A DNA stretch of 64,000 bases, taken from Haematobia irritans. Lineage: Eukaryota; Arthropoda; Insecta; Diptera; Muscidae. Numbering within the stretch: position 1 is the first letter of the stretch; every line of letters begins with the position of its first letter. The position numbers and the translations under genes are program-made. The notes under the pieces are model-generated. The model was not told the DNA's origin, did not search any database, and saw only the letters and a list, made by a program, of their open reading frames with translations. The stretch is taken from assembly GCF_050003625.1 (NCBI RefSeq), contig NC_134398.1, forward strand, positions 112,630,145 to 112,694,144, given 5' to 3'. This document shows positions 12,007-24,273 of the stretch, piece after piece.

Positions 12007-13290
12007 ATGCAATAACACGAAATCTATTTTCAGAGGATATTGCTGATTGGTGAACAATCGAACTACGCCTTGTTTCTCTAGCCAACAACAATTACTGTGA
12101 TAACTTTCTGAAACTGGTTCCAAGGAGGCCAAAAAATTTTGTTTGTTACAAAATTTTTATATTTGTGATAAAACAAAACATTTCTTTTAAATCTTTTACA
12201 TTTACGATAAAACAAAACATTTTTAAATCTTTAATAAGACACATTTTGAAGTTTCATGGTAAAATTAGTAAGTAATGTCGTACATATTTTCGAAATCTTG
12301 CGAAAGTTTTTGGAATATTTGTAAAATTAAATTGCTTTAGTTTCCACAAGTTGTATTTCTAAGAAAGTGGACAACTAAAGGTATGTTTTACTTAAATAAA
12401 GTTTCTTTACATCGGCTCGTAGGCGCCCAAAACTATGCTCTATAAAAATATTACTGCTTGACTGTATGCGTTGCAGTGTGTTGGCTTACAAACTGTTTGG
12501 CCCGTCCTCGTGGAGTTGAGAAAGATACGAGAGAAGATGCAATTAGCCAGAACAATAAAAAAGTATTATTGATTTAGTCTTTATGAAATTGTTTTCACAT
12601 CCTGTAAAATAATCAACGTTTATCACCAAATGTATAACTTTTCTTCCAAACAATCTTCCTTACATCGAAAAGCAATTTGTTTTTCTAAAATTTCGTTTGG
12701 GAGGAAAGTTTTTTTTTACTTGTAGTCATTATCTTCTTTGTGGTTACGTTATAGTTGTCGAGAAATAATAATACTGTTGAAAAATTTTCAATTATTGTTG
12801 ATCCTATAAATGAGGACTTAGGATTATATAAATGAGAACTTTCAACATTTAAAAAGGAATGTATAGGTAAATAGTTATAATGTAATATTACGTTTATAAA
12901 ATCCACCGTTTGATCTTGTTTAAATCTACAAATTACCCTAGCACATATCTGATCAGATTTAGTTCTGTTAGTGATAGTTTTACAAGTGAAATAAATAAAT
13001 AAACAAAATAATATAAATTTAATTCGGAAGATAGAATATAATCTACTCAAATCAAATAATTTTTCATAGAGTACTCAAAAATGTTTATCCATATTAATAA
13101 AATTTAAGAAATTGGTGTTCTCCGCCAGGGTATAAACGTTGGCGGAGCTAGGGGAGGCTTATCGCCCCCAGGAATCGTGATAAGTAAAATTATATGTATG
13201 TTACATAATGTGTGAATAATTTAAGGAGAAAATTTCCAAAAATTGTACGAAGAGCAAAGGCATTGTCATTTATACAATGAATGAAATGTG
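12007..13290. other. No recognised gene; AT-rich, one degraded tRNA-like fragment
   Basis: Only a broken match to the tRNA-like sequence of the 1.35-kb element is visible at about 12415-12510 (GTGTTGGCTTACAAACTG). A 121-codon minus-strand open frame (12685-13050) has low-complexity composition and no motif; I do not call it. Confidence 0.5.
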
Positions 13291-13501
13291 AACCCACTAG
13301 AAGGAAAATGTGGACAATTTTAAATAAACTTTATTAAAAATCCCGCTATCACGCCGATATGACAAAATAAATAAACAGTTTTCGACAAATTCAAAAAATT
13401 GTATTAGATATAATTATTTTCATTTTTACTTGTTAATAAAAATTTCGTAGTTTGAAGGAAAAATCTTGGAGTTCACAATAGAAATTCGGAACTATGTTGT
13501 G

Positions 13502-15127
13502 CACTCTTAGAAAAATATGTTTTTCATATGTTCCGATATAAACAAAATGTGTTTCGGGCACAATTTTAAAGCACAATATATTTAAGTGCAAACATGTAAT
13601 GTTCCTAAACTAACACAAAATGTTTGGGACATCTATGTTAATATGTTAGAATATATTATGTTTGGGGCAGGAATGTTTCATAAAAATCATATGTGTGAAT
13701 GCAAACATATATAAATTTACAAATTTCGACTAAACATACATATGTTGTGATATTTTATTCAAAGCGACACAGAGAGTATAGAGAAGGAAATAGAGATGGA
13801 AACCGGGAGAGTTGACGAAAGATATCAACATAACACAGCGAAAGAATCAAAAGAGAACAATCGGAACCAAGAGAATAGACATTTGAAAAACAAACAGCAT
13901 ATGTTTTCGCCTTGAGAGCAGCATTTTATGTATGTGTGGACATGTGTTTTGTTTATCATTTTGGCATTATGGGCACAATTTTTTCTTGGTTCGTTGAAAG
14001 AAATCAGGGGTCTTCATAAAAATAACGAAAGGGCACTGTACTCTTTTTAGAGTTGGGACAGTAAAATGAAATAAGGAGGAAATAGTGAAAAATTATACAG
14101 TAAAATATATAAAAACAAAGTTTAGTTCCTCTTTATTAATAAGTAGTCCACGAGGAGTTGACGGACACCTTCAAATATAAAGCGGGCATTTAGTTCGAGT
14201 TTTGCAGCTAAAACAATTTAAAAAGTTTTTTTCTTTAAAATGAATTATTAATGAAAAATAAAAGGCATTTTACAGCGATGGTGTTAAATGCAAATAAAAA
14301 ACTGTTCACGCCTAACTAAATTTATGTTTATATCATAAAATTACTTCTGTATGTTTATACTCGACTCCACGTTCTTCTTTTGTTAGAGTTTTTGAATTCC
14401 TTCCAAATTTTAAAGTTTTGTACCAAAAACAGTTTTTTGTTACAAAATTGTTATTTTTGCAAAAAAAAAAATATTTTATCCAAAAAATCCGTCAATTTCG
14501 TTTATATCAAGCACTGTTACTGACTATAAATCTTTAAAAACCCACATTTCGAAGTTTCATAATAAAGATTTAATATAGTATAAATATAAATGTGTAAATT
14601 AAAAAAAAAAAAAAAAAAAAAGTGTTCGGTCGGAGCAGGGTTTGAACCCACGATCCTTTGCATGCAAGGCAGACATGCTAACCACTGGTCCACGTGGTAA
14701 ACAAATGTATGTTTCTGTTAAATAATGTTATGTTTGCATGGGCTCGTGGGCGCTGCAAACTATGCTATGTAAATGTAACTTATAACGATAATTATCTACT
14801 GGTGAGTAACAGCTACGTAGTCCAGTGGATAGTGTGGATATATCAAAGTGAATAATTTCTTCAACATTATTTGTATTACAGAAAAAGGTGCCAAGAACTA
14901 AAATATTTCGTGGAAGAGAAAATTACGAGTATGTTAGGCAATGAGCACAATCGTCTTTGGGAAAAATTCTTCCAAGCATATACTATTTTTGGGCTCAAAA
15001 TGCTTCCAAACATATAATATGTTCACACAAAACAAATATATTAATTTTTCGGCAGTATCCAATAATATATGTGCTTCCTGCAAAATATGTTTGGAACATA
15101 TGTTAAAGAAGCGATTTTTTGAGGGTG
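13502..15127. mobile_element. 1.35-kb-type CAC-ended element with tRNA-like sequences, copy A (with extra sequence)
   Basis: Starts CACTCTTAGAAAAATATG and ends GATTTTTTGAGGGTG. TG flanks both sides (13500-13501 and 15128-15129), a 2-bp duplication that is not TA. Homologous over its length to 17601-18951 (reverse) and 47163-48504. It carries a minus-strand tRNA-like sequence at 14628-14698 and the remnant of a second plus-strand one at 14810-14838, whose centre is deleted. No protein gene is present. Confidence 0.8.
14628..14698 (-). ncRNA. tRNA-like sequence in transposable element copy A
   Basis: On the minus strand it contains an A-box-like GACCAGTGGTTAGCATG and a B box GGGTTCAAACC. The acceptor arms do not pair well, and the sequence recurs with its flanks in two other element copies. 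It is a tRNA-derived pol III promoter or pseudogene rather than a functional tRNA. Confidence 0.6.
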
Positions 15128-15175
15128 TGGGAAATACGAATTTAGTAAATCTTTATAATATTTAACTAGACCACC

Positions 15176-15948
15176 TTTTTAACCCTTTCACTACCGAAAT
15201 AAACCAACTTTTCTTCTGTTTCTACTTGTACTAACAGCACGTAGTACAGAAATTGTCATTTTGAGAACCTACCTCAATTACTTCAAGAGCTATATGCGCT
15301 TGCTTGAAAACTTGATTCTTGAATTGTTACCAAATGGCCTTACGAAAATAAGCGCTATTTGGCCTATAATATCTTTCAAAGTGCGAGAAAAAATACAAAA
15401 AAAGAACCCGAAGTAGTATCAGCTATAGTTTTTGTATTAATGTCCACATACTAGAAACATATAGTAGAAAAATTGTCTCAAATTTTCGTATTATTCGTTT
15501 ATTGTTAAAGAAGTATATAAAAATGTTGTTTAGTGCTCACCAATATGGAAAATATTTATAGTTTATTTAGAGTAAAGCCTCTACTTTAAAATAACATCGC
15601 GAAATAAATCGAAACTAAGTGGGAAAATAGAATTTGGTGTCTTTTTCGAATGTCCTTAATATTGCTAACGTGCACAAAAAATTATTAATGTCAGGGGAAC
15701 TTTTCCATATTGGAGACATAATAAAGCATAATAATTGCCATGACTTAAAATAGAGTTAAATTGGCTTTAGTTGTAGTTTTGTCTAAGTGTTGTATTTTGT
15801 GTTTTGTATTTTTCCCTGGTTCAGCATTGAAAGTTTTTTTTTTTTTTATTTTGCGCGCTCGTAAATATTCTAAGAAATATATATTTTATCTTGTGATTGG
15901 TTGAGTGATACGCATTTATATTTGTGCATTTCAATAGTGTGAATCATT
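15176..15948. other. No gene recognised
   Basis: AT-rich sequence without significant open frames, matching none of the repeat families described here. Confidence 0.4.
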
Positions 15949-16369
15949 CCCAGCGGGAAATGGAAGCGACGTGGAATCGATGATGGAAGTGCTGTCCGGG
16001 TAGCTATAAGGCCTGGGCGCTGCATTACGTGTTCATTTCAAAATAACATTGGATTGGATTGGAGACCAAGGCCTTGCCTCTCGCTTCTATTCGTATGCCT
16101 TCTAGAGGTGGTGTCGTCGATGCCATGTTATCAGGCCTTCATACTAAGTACAAAAATCATGCCTTCCAAAGAAGGCCCTCAAAAAGGCCTGGACAGGAAG
16201 GCATAAAAGAAAGCGTGTAAAAATAAATATTTTGAAGGCAAGGTTGTCTATGAACTGAACATTTGCCCTCATACCTTTTACGTTAGAATTTAATTTGACT
16301 TACTTTTCCTATACAGTTTATCTTATTTTTGTGATTTTAATATTTACCTCAAGTGTATTTTTATTTTTC

Positions 16370-16437
16370 TGCTCTATCGAGATTTGAACCGGGGTCCTCG
16401 TTATTGGTAGTCCTACACTCATCCACTGGCCTACGAC
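16370..16437 (-). ncRNA. tRNA-like sequence in CCCAGC element
   Basis: On the minus strand it reads TAGGCCAGTGGATGAGTG (A-box-like) and then GGTTCAAATCTCG (B-box-like) at normal tRNA spacing. It is unlike the tRNA-like sequences in the 1.35-kb element in its middle part, so it is a separate acquisition. Function as a tRNA is doubtful. Confidence 0.5.
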
Positions 16438-16745
16438 ACATTTATGGGATGTGGGCGCCAAAAGGTAAACTTAAGCTACACGTGAGGTCATTCCGCGTTC
16501 CCTTCTGTTGGAAGTGAACGTATAATGGGTATCGGATCTTTTATATGTTACAGAGAATGTCTTCTAGAAGGCCAAAGTTAGGAGTAACTAGACATAAGCA
16601 AATTAATATCTTGGCAGCCAACAAAGAATGAGTATGGGATCATTGGTGGGTTCGAACAGATTCTACCATAGGCAAAGTTATAGATTTTTGTTATTATTAA
16701 TTTAATTATTAATTATTTAGAAAGATTTGTGTTTATTTATTTAAC

Positions 16746-17405
16746 CGCACTGTAAAAATAAGTAAATACGACCGTAATGTCAGGCAGGGCGAGTCTTATG
16801 GACCATCCACCATGTTTCGTAATACAGTAAGTTATACTAAAGACAAGGTATCTTAAAACCTCTTAACATTGCCTTAATGTACATGGAGGTAGATTAAATA
16901 CCTATATAAGCTAAATCAGTTCTTGATCGGTTAACATAAAATTTCCAATTTCGATTGGATCGTATGAAATATCCCCCTGCAGAAGCGCAGGTAACCAAAT
17001 ATGGAAATTGCTTAGGCCGATAGCCTCTAGTTGCTAGTGCCCGTATAAATAAGTTTATTGTAATTTGTAATTATAATAAATTGAATAATAAATAAATAAT
17101 GGAAGTTGCTTTTTATGGAGGCTACATATATTTTTGGACCGATATGGGCCACTTTTGCATCGTTGTTAGAGGCCAGTTACTAACACCACGTACCACATTT
17201 CAACTGGTATCACGATCAAAACAAACGTATAAAGTAAAACCAATGGAAAATATGTGGGTAAATTGATCTACAACTAACTATATGTCCAACTTAATCCCAA
17301 AAATACGTAAATTTTAAGACATCGCCAGAAACGCTGTTTCGAATACAAAACTTCACTTTTCTTCTGATTTTTTTTTTTGTTCCTATGGTGGAGGGTATAA
17401 AAATA
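16746..17405 (+). repeat. Muscid repeat element, short decayed copy
   Basis: Starts AATAAGTAAATACGACCGTA and ends CTATGGTGGAGGGTATAAAA; both ends match full copies. Most 150-bp units and the conserved tail are missing. Partial unit sequence is seen at 17100-17210. Confidence 0.7.
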
Positions 17406-17904
17406 TATTTTAAATACACTGGAAGGCGGGGAGGAATACTAATTTCCAAATTTCTGGCAAATGGATGAGAATAGCGCATTACATGTTCTAGAACTAAAAT
17501 CAACAACTATATCTAAATATAAATCATCTTGCGAAATAACAGCAAATTCTAGTTTTGAGGCAAATCGGGTGAAAACCGTGTCCTGTTAAAAATATTGATA
17601 CACCCTCAAAAAAAATCGCCTCTCTAACATATGTTCCAAACATATTTTGCAGGAAGCACATATATTATTGGATACTGCCGAAACATTAATATGTTTGTTT
17701 TATGTGAACATATAATATGTTTGGAAGCATTTTGAGCCCAAAAATATTATATGCTTGGAAGAATTTTCCCCAAAGAAGATTGTGCTCATTCCCTAACATA
17801 ATTTTCACTTCCACGAAATTTTTTAGTTCTTGGCACCTTTTTCTGTAATACAAATAATGTTGAAGAAATTATTCAATTTTATAATTTTTTTATATTTTAC
17901 CTTT

Positions 17905-17976
17905 CGCCTGGACGGAGAATCGAACCGAGGACCATACAGTTTGTAAGCCAACACACTACCACTGAGCTACGTAGCT
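17905..17976 (-). ncRNA. tRNA-like sequence 1 in copy B
   Basis: The minus strand reads GTAGCTCAGTGGTAGTG (good A box) and GGTTCGATTC (perfect B box) about 35 nt apart. Its equivalent in copy C is 48130-48201 with almost the same bases. Lack of a convincing acceptor stem makes it tRNA-derived rather than a working tRNA. Confidence 0.65.
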
Positions 17977-18089
17977 GTTATAGTCACCAGAAGACAATTA
18001 TCGTTATAAGTTACATTTATATAGCATAGTTTGCAGCGCCCACGAGCCCATGCAAACATAACATTATTTAACAGAAACATACATGTGTT

Positions 18090-18161
18090 GGCAACGTGGA
18101 GCAGTGGTTAGCATGTCTGCCGTACATGCAAAGGGTCGTGGGTTCAATCCCTGCTCCGACC
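18090..18161 (+). ncRNA. tRNA-like sequence 2 in copy B
   Basis: Reads GAGCAGTGGTTAGCATG (A box) and GGGTTCAATCCCTGC (B box). The same sequence, reversed, is in copy C (47945-48016). It resembles the head of the SINE at 36410-36737 (shared GGTTAGCATG, GGGTTCRAT and CTGCTYCGAC). Confidence 0.65.
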
Positions 18162-19291
18162 AAACACCAATTGTTTTTTTTTTTTTTTAATTTACGCATT
18201 TATATTTATACTATATTAAATTTTTATAATGAAACTTCGAAATGTGGGTTATTAAAGATTTACAGTCAGAAACAGTGCTTGATATAAACGAAATGGACTG
18301 AGCTTTTGGATAAAATATTATTTTTTTATTGCAAAATAACAATTTTGTAATAAAAAACTGGTTTTGGTATAAAAGTTTGATATTTTGGAAGGAATTCAAA
18401 AACTCTAACAAAGGAAGAACGTGGGGTCGAGTATAAACATACATAAATAATTTTATAATATACACAAATTAAATAATATTTAGACTTAAATTAAATAATA
18501 TTTAGACTTAAGCGTATAAAATTTTTGGCCTTATCATAAAGCAGTTTCCGAAACAACATATAAGCGGTTTCACAGAAATTGCTCTCTTTCGATTCTCTCG
18601 CTGTGTTAATTTGATATCTTTCGTCAACCCTCCCGGTTTTTATCTCTATTTCTTTCTCTATACTCTCTCTCTCTCTCTTTCTTTCGCTCTCTGAATAAAA
18701 TATCACAACATATATATGTTTAATCGAAATTTGTAAATTTATATATGTTTACATTCACACATATAATTTTTATGAAACATGCATGCCCCAAACATAATAT
18801 ATTCTAACATATTAACATATGTGTTCCAAACATTTAGTGTTAGTTTGAGAACATTACATGTTTGCACTTAAATATATTGTGTTTAAAAATTGTGCCCGAA
18901 ACACATTTTGTTTATATCGAAACATATGAAAAACATATTTTTCTAACAGTGTACAAATGTTTGTTTGATGATTATATAAAAAACTGAATTTTCGTTCTTA
19001 TAACAACAATGTAGGTCATTCTTTTTCCAATTCAAAAAGAAGGCACAGAATAATGTTTGCGGGCATTTTTTAGAAAGGAAGTGCAAGGCATTTTAACATG
19101 CATGATAGGAGAAGGCATGAAGGGTTAAGAAGGCATGATTTTTGCGGTACTTCGCAATTTTCCCGCTGGGTTATCTATTCGAAATAAAACGAGTGCTTGT
19201 GTGCGATTTTCGCTGTTTTTTATTGATTTTTTCCTCAGTCTTATTTTCGCCCGATACAGCTAACTCATACCGGCCTTAAGGCTAAAACATG

Positions 19292-19776
19292 CACTGAAAA
19301 AACAGTGAACCCGCCAGGAAGAAAAATTTTGGTTAATTTTAGAAAATTTGGATTATTTTTAGAAAATTTCAACTAAACCATATTACAAGCGATGACATGA
19401 AGCCGATATCACAAAAATAAGTAAATATTTTTCGACAGATTCAAGAAAATTTATTAGAGTTAATTAATTGTTTTTCACCTGTTAAAGAAAATTTTGTAGT
19501 TTGAAGGAAAAAAATTGGGGTTCAAAATTGCAAGAATGTCTTTAGTGCCATACGAAGTTCACGATGGGTGCATTTGTTGTAAAATTTACAAAAAAATTAA
19601 CTATTTTCTATTTAGTGACAAGTACGAATTTAGTAAATCTTTGTACTTCATATGTGTATAATTTTTCCCAATTTTTTAGTTCATTTAACTAACATACGCA
19701 AAAAAATATTAGAGTAAAGGAAACTTTCTCCAAACATAATAATTCCGTAAACTAAAATAAAGTTAAATTGGCTTTA
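19292..19776. mobile_element. CACTG-family MITE, right end lost
   Basis: Begins CACTGAAAAAACAGTGAACC and follows the family sequence to TTAAATTGGCTTT. There it is cut by the element starting at 19777; the usual right end (GTTCACTTTTTTTGAGTG) is not present. Flanked on the left by TG. Confidence 0.7.
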
Positions 19777-20507
19777 CACTGGTCGAAAAATGCTTCGTAC
19801 TATTAACGAACGTTGATTATTTTTCGTTAATATAACGAAATTTTTCGTTATAAGAACGAAAGTGATCGTTAATACAATGAAATCAATCGTAAAGACAATT
19901 TTTTGTTTCCTTTTTCGTTATATTAATGATATTCGTTTCGCTAATATTACGAATATAAACTTTGTATTTTTTTCGAGAATTAGAATAAACATTTTTGCAA
20001 AGATGGAATTATTATAATCATTTGCACATAGAGAGAAACTTTTCGAAAGTTTTAGCCCTTAAAACACAGTCCTTTTATATAATCCCAAACTGGAATTGAA
20101 AATTTCATTTATAAAACGAATGTGATCGTTAATATAACGATATGGATCGTTAAAAAATACATTTAAAATTTGTATCTTTCGTCATATTAATGAAATATGT
20201 TCGTTAATATTACGAATGGGACTTTGAGTATTTCTGTCTCTCTATACTCTCTCTAATACGTCTGTGGTGTCTTTGTAATGTGTACATACACATGTATACA
20301 TGACAATAAGCACATGTTTCCGTGTGCATCTTGAAATGGTAACATAAAAAGTTCAACTGAAAAATTGTCTTATGCCAAACTTCATTTGGTCGTTAATTGA
20401 CAGAAAATTCGTTATATTAACGAAAAATTCGTTGTATTAACGAATTTGTTTCAATGGATGACTTTTAACAACACATTTCGTTAATATAACGAAACTTTTT
20501 CTTTGTG
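19777..20507. mobile_element. CAC-ended element with palindromic TTCGTTAATATAACGAAA subterminal repeats
   Basis: The left end is CACTGGTCGAAAAATG and the right end, reversed, CACAAAGAAAAAG; TA flanks both sides (19775-19776, 20508-20509). Both terminal regions hold many copies of CGTTAATATAACG or CGTTATATTAACG, a near-perfect palindrome, plus variants. Clustered subterminal repeats next to CAC ends are the architecture of transposase-binding sites in CACTA-type elements. The superfamily is an inference. Confidence 0.65.
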
Positions 20508-20705
20508 TAGTATTTTTTGAGTCTGAAAGATACATGTTTCGATAGTATATTTCAGTACATTTTTGTATGGTTCAAATGAAGACATCATCATAAGAAATTT
20601 TGACTGATTTCGCCATATAACATTTAATGCATTTACATATCTGAATCTTATTTCGACTTACAAACAAATGTATATTAGATTTTAAACTTTTTCTTCCATT
20701 CTATA

Positions 20706-21415
20706 AAAATTTTAGATTTTGTACTGTATAAATAACACAGCGACGCTTTTTGACTCCAAATCCCAGCGGAATGTAATCGATGGGAGGAGAAATGTAAGTT
20801 CTCGACTTGATTGGATTTGTTGTTTGCTAGATTGGTTGCCATTCGTTTTTTATGAGCCTCTATAAATTTTTCGCCAAATTCGATTTTGAACACTCTTTTG
20901 CCAATTGTTTTCTAATTTGCGACATTTCGAAGCCAAAGGTTATTTTTAGTCTTCAGAAAAATTGTAGCTCTTAACTTGGTCGAAAAAATGCGCAATATAT
21001 TAAGTTAGAAAAATTTAATATTCATGTTCAAAACCCCAAAAATGTGGTAAAAATTAGTTTTACTTTTTACCTTTACTTTTTACCTTTACTTTTATCACCG
21101 ATTTTTTCAGTTTTTCGACTACAGCTCTTGAACTATTGACAATTGTACAAAACAGTCAAGGGAATAAATGTAGCCTATAGAATTATGAACAACTTTCTAG
21201 TACATAACAACTTCATACTTCAAAAAACAAATATAAGAAAAGAAAAGTGATCCCAATCGAATCTGGCAAAAAAACTATAGACGCTCATAAAAAAACGAAC
21301 GGCACCCATTCTATCACAATCAATAAATTACTTTTCTCCTCTCATCGATTACTTTCGGCTGGGATAAGTCACTTTTTGTTTGGAATTTTTGTGCTGTGTA
21401 ATATAAATAAAGGAT
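20706..21415. repeat. Inverted repeat, arms about 180-200 bp
   Basis: 20706-20905 and 21240-21415 are imperfect reverse complements (shared GTAATCGATGGGAGGAGAAA / CTCCTCTCATCGATTAC and TTTTTTATGAGCC / GCTCATAAAAAAA). The spacer of roughly 330 bp has no gene. It could be a foldback MITE or two head-to-head copies of a short element. Confidence 0.6.
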
Positions 21416-21442
21416 TTCACATACAGTTATGTGAAAAATCTA

Positions 21443-23304
21443 CATACAAAAAAAATTTATTTCAATCACGAAAATCGCGGATTCAATCATTTTTTAATTG
21501 AAATGTCTTCGATCACGAAAATGATAGTATCAATCACCCATTTTGATTGAAAACCAACACGATTTTCAATTAAAAATTTATTTGAATTTTGTCACGGAAT
21601 CAATTAACTGTGTGATTGAATCAATTAAAAATGTGATTGATTTTTGACATAGAATTCAATCACAGTTTTAATTGAATCAATTAAAATTTTAATTAATTTC
21701 GCGACAAAAATCAATCTTTGATTTGATTGATTCAATTAAATTATTAATTGACATGGGCAATAAATTTCAATCTTATCTTATTTAGTTTTATTTGTAATAA
21801 ACGAAATTATGCGTTTCTTATAAAAAATCTTCAATATTTTATTTTTCTGAATTATGCCATAGACTAAAGAATTTGGTTTTTGTTATTTGTGTGTTTTTTT
21901 TTTTCTAACATCACAATGTCTACAATTATGATCAATAACAACTAAAGGGTTAAAAACTAAACTATATAAATCATTATCTTCCTTATCATATTAACGATGT
22001 CAGCATGTTCCCTTTAATATTTAGATGCGCCTAGATTTCCAATAAATCAGCAGCCTGTAAGCTAAATTAGTTTTTCTGAAAGTAAACAGAATAATTCGAA
22101 TTTAATTTTGTTCAATTAAAACTTAATTTTGTTAAACATTACCTACATAGAATATCAAGTTCCAGGTTGCATATTTATAATCTTCTTTTGCAGTTGTAGT
22201 CGTTTAGCATAAAAGGGTGCATTAAGGAGCTCGGTAATTTAATTTTAGTAACAATTCCTTTCCAAAATTTCCACACATTGAAATCGTCTATTAAAATTTG
22301 AACCAATCAAAGACAAAAAGAATGGCAAGACAATGTAATATTTGGTATTATATTGATGATACTTTGGAAATTCTGAAAATAGATAAAAATATAAATGTCA
22401 AATACATATTTTTATAATTTTCTGATATTTTTCATATTTTTAATTCCAAAGGAAAGAACTTTTTTACACTTTCATAATTCAGCTCATTAGTTTATATATA
22501 AGATATACTGCTCTCTACTTGGGTTCAAAACTGAAAAAGGCAGGAACAACAAAAATACAATTTAATGCCAACGCTACTTCGCAACTTCAAGGTGAATCTT
22601 CCAACAAATGCATACCGATCTTGGTTTTAAGAAAACTAGGCGTGAAAAATTTATAATTTTAAAAGGTCAATACGGTACCCACCTTTTGATTGCAAACATA
22701 TACTTATATTCTTATATATTTGATAAAAATGATGAAGTTGATGGGATTGATTGGTCAATTTCACGAAATAAAATTGGTCACTAAAAGAAATGATTAAAAA
22801 ATATATTATTTTAGTCCGTTTAATATACATTTAATAAATTCTTACCTTTAATAAACGTAGATTGTTTTCCATGTTTGCAATACCACAAAACACAAACACA
22901 GGTAATTTCAAATGCGTTCTGTCATATGTTTTTTTCAAAACTTTACCACGTGGCGATTTGTTGTTGTACACTTTATTTCAACCCTTTGATATGATTTGTT
23001 GTTGCGTTCAAAATATTTATGCACACATTTTGAATGCAGCAGACAGAATGTCGCCAATCATGTTTTTCAATTTACGCGAAAAATCACGTTTGTAATTGAA
23101 AATTATTTCCGAATTGATTAACAAATTGATTGAATCAATTAATATTTTAATTGGAAACATAACAAATACCAATAATTTTTTTAATTGGGTTTTATTCGGA
23201 TTTGATTATATAATTAATTGAATCAATTAACATATTAATTGAAGCCGTTTCCAAATTCAATTAAGTGATTAATTGAAAAAATTTCGGTGATAATTTTTTG
23301 TGTG
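21443..23304. mobile_element. 1.86-kb CAC-like-ended element with AATTGATTCAATT subterminal repeats
   Basis: The left end is CATACAAAAAAAATTTA and the right end, reversed, CACACAAAAAATTATCACC, with TA on both sides (21441-21442, 23305-23306). The first 340 bp and last 210 bp are dense in TTAATTGATTCAATTAA-type palindromes. The interior 21790-23090 is AT-rich, and its open frames (for example 22862-23095) show no recognisable domain. A 232-bp relative lies at 57377-57608. Confidence 0.65.
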
Positions 23305-23559
23305 TACCCATATTTAGATAACATTAAAACCCGAACAAAAATTGAAAAATTATTTTTTGTTTAAACGATATATTTTTTTAAAAGGTAGAGACAAAATTAG
23401 AAACAATATTTTTGTCACTATTGTACCAGTAATTCGATATTTTTGTGATTTGTTATAATTGTCATGATTTACGTGTGAAAAAAAAAACAAGGACACTTTA
23501 TGAAAGTTTAAACCTTTTACCAAATTAAATAAAACTATAAGATATTTATACTGAATATT

Positions 23560-24215
23560 GTTCCATAAAGCCGTACGAGTAGTGTTACATTAGTACTTAT
23601 TTGGGATCCTTTGTTATCCATACCAGTAGAACATCTTCTAGTCATTGAATCGCCCAAATTTTAGCAAAACTGTAGCGGTATTTCATTCTATGCATCCTGT
23701 ATTAGATTCCACAGCTCATCGCAAATTGATGTACACTTCCCCCTGGTTTGCCGTTTAACTTCGTTGCACAAATATTCTATTGGGTTCAATTCTGGGGACT
23801 GTACCGCTCATTCTAGCACATTGATTTTATTGTCTTGGAACCCTTCTTTGTATAGCTTGTTGTATGTTTAGGGTTATTATCCTCTTGGAAGATGCATTTT
23901 TGTGGCATATTTTCTCCGGCATACGGCAGCATTGTATTTTGCAAAATATCTGTGTAATCAGCTGATTTCATTATATTCTGTATACGATATAAAGGACTCA
24001 CACCATAATACGAGAATGACTCCTATACCATGATACTGCCACCGCCCTTTTTGGACCATCTTCAAAGTATATTTGGGATTGAATTCTTGATGGATAGGTT
24101 TTGTTACATGGTGGACAACCCTATCACAAGAAAACAAGTTTAATTTTGTTTCATCGGGCCACAAAATATTACGCCATTTTTTGCTTAGCGCAATCGACTT
24201 GATTTTTAGCAAACT
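23560..24215 (-). pseudogene. Tc1-like transposase fragment, frameshifted
   Basis: Minus-strand remnants of a DD34E Tc1 transposase: ILWPDETKLNLF (first aspartate region), FQEDNNPKHTT (second aspartate region) and, after a frameshift near 23815, SPELNPIEYLCNEVKR (glutamate region). Further stops follow. The N-terminal DNA-binding half is absent and no inverted ends were found. It is therefore an old, dead fragment of a transposase that would have cut and pasted at TA. It abuts the CCCAGC-ended element at 24274. Confidence 0.8.
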
Positions 24216-24273
24216 TTAATCCTTGTTTAATATTCTTTTTGGATAACAATTACACTTTTCATGCACTAAGGAC

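Larger units (their letters stand above)
13290..15175. mobile_element. Old CACTG-family MITE split by the tRNA-bearing element
   Basis: Positions 13297-13500 match the left half of the MITE at 19292 (GTGAACCC, then AAATTTCGTAGTTTGAAGG). Positions 15130-15175 continue it (TACGAATTTAGTAAATCTTT). The two halves are separated exactly by the element at 13502-15127. The outer ends are eroded. Confidence 0.6.
17601..18951 (-). mobile_element. 1.35-kb CAC-ended element with two tRNA-like sequences, copy B (reverse)
   Basis: Plus-strand ends are CACCCTCAAAAAAAATCGC and TATTTTTCTAACAGTG, with TA on both sides (17599-17600, 18952-18953). The length is 1351 bp, and it is close to the reverse complement of 47163-48504 along the whole interval. 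It contains divergent tRNA-like sequences at 17905-17976 (minus) and 18090-18161 (plus). No open frame is shared among the three copies. Confidence 0.85.
15949..19170. mobile_element. CCCAGCGGGAAA-ended element hosting two other repeats
   Basis: The termini CCCAGCGGGAAA and TTTTCCCGCTGGG are inverted, with TT on both sides. Terminal parts share an AAGGCATG-rich sequence on each side (16070-16220 and 19070-19140). Removing the nested repeats (about 16746-17405 and 17601-18951) leaves an element of around 1.2 kb. It has its own tRNA-like sequence at 16370-16437. No transposase gene is visible. Confidence 0.55.

Noticed and set aside
12685..13050. 121-codon minus-strand open frame
   Set aside because: Low-complexity AT-rich composition, no domain, no splice or poly(A) context.
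17905..18161. Functional tRNA genes
   Set aside because: The sequences recur inside three transposon copies with their flanks and lack well-paired acceptor stems; annotated as tRNA-like instead.
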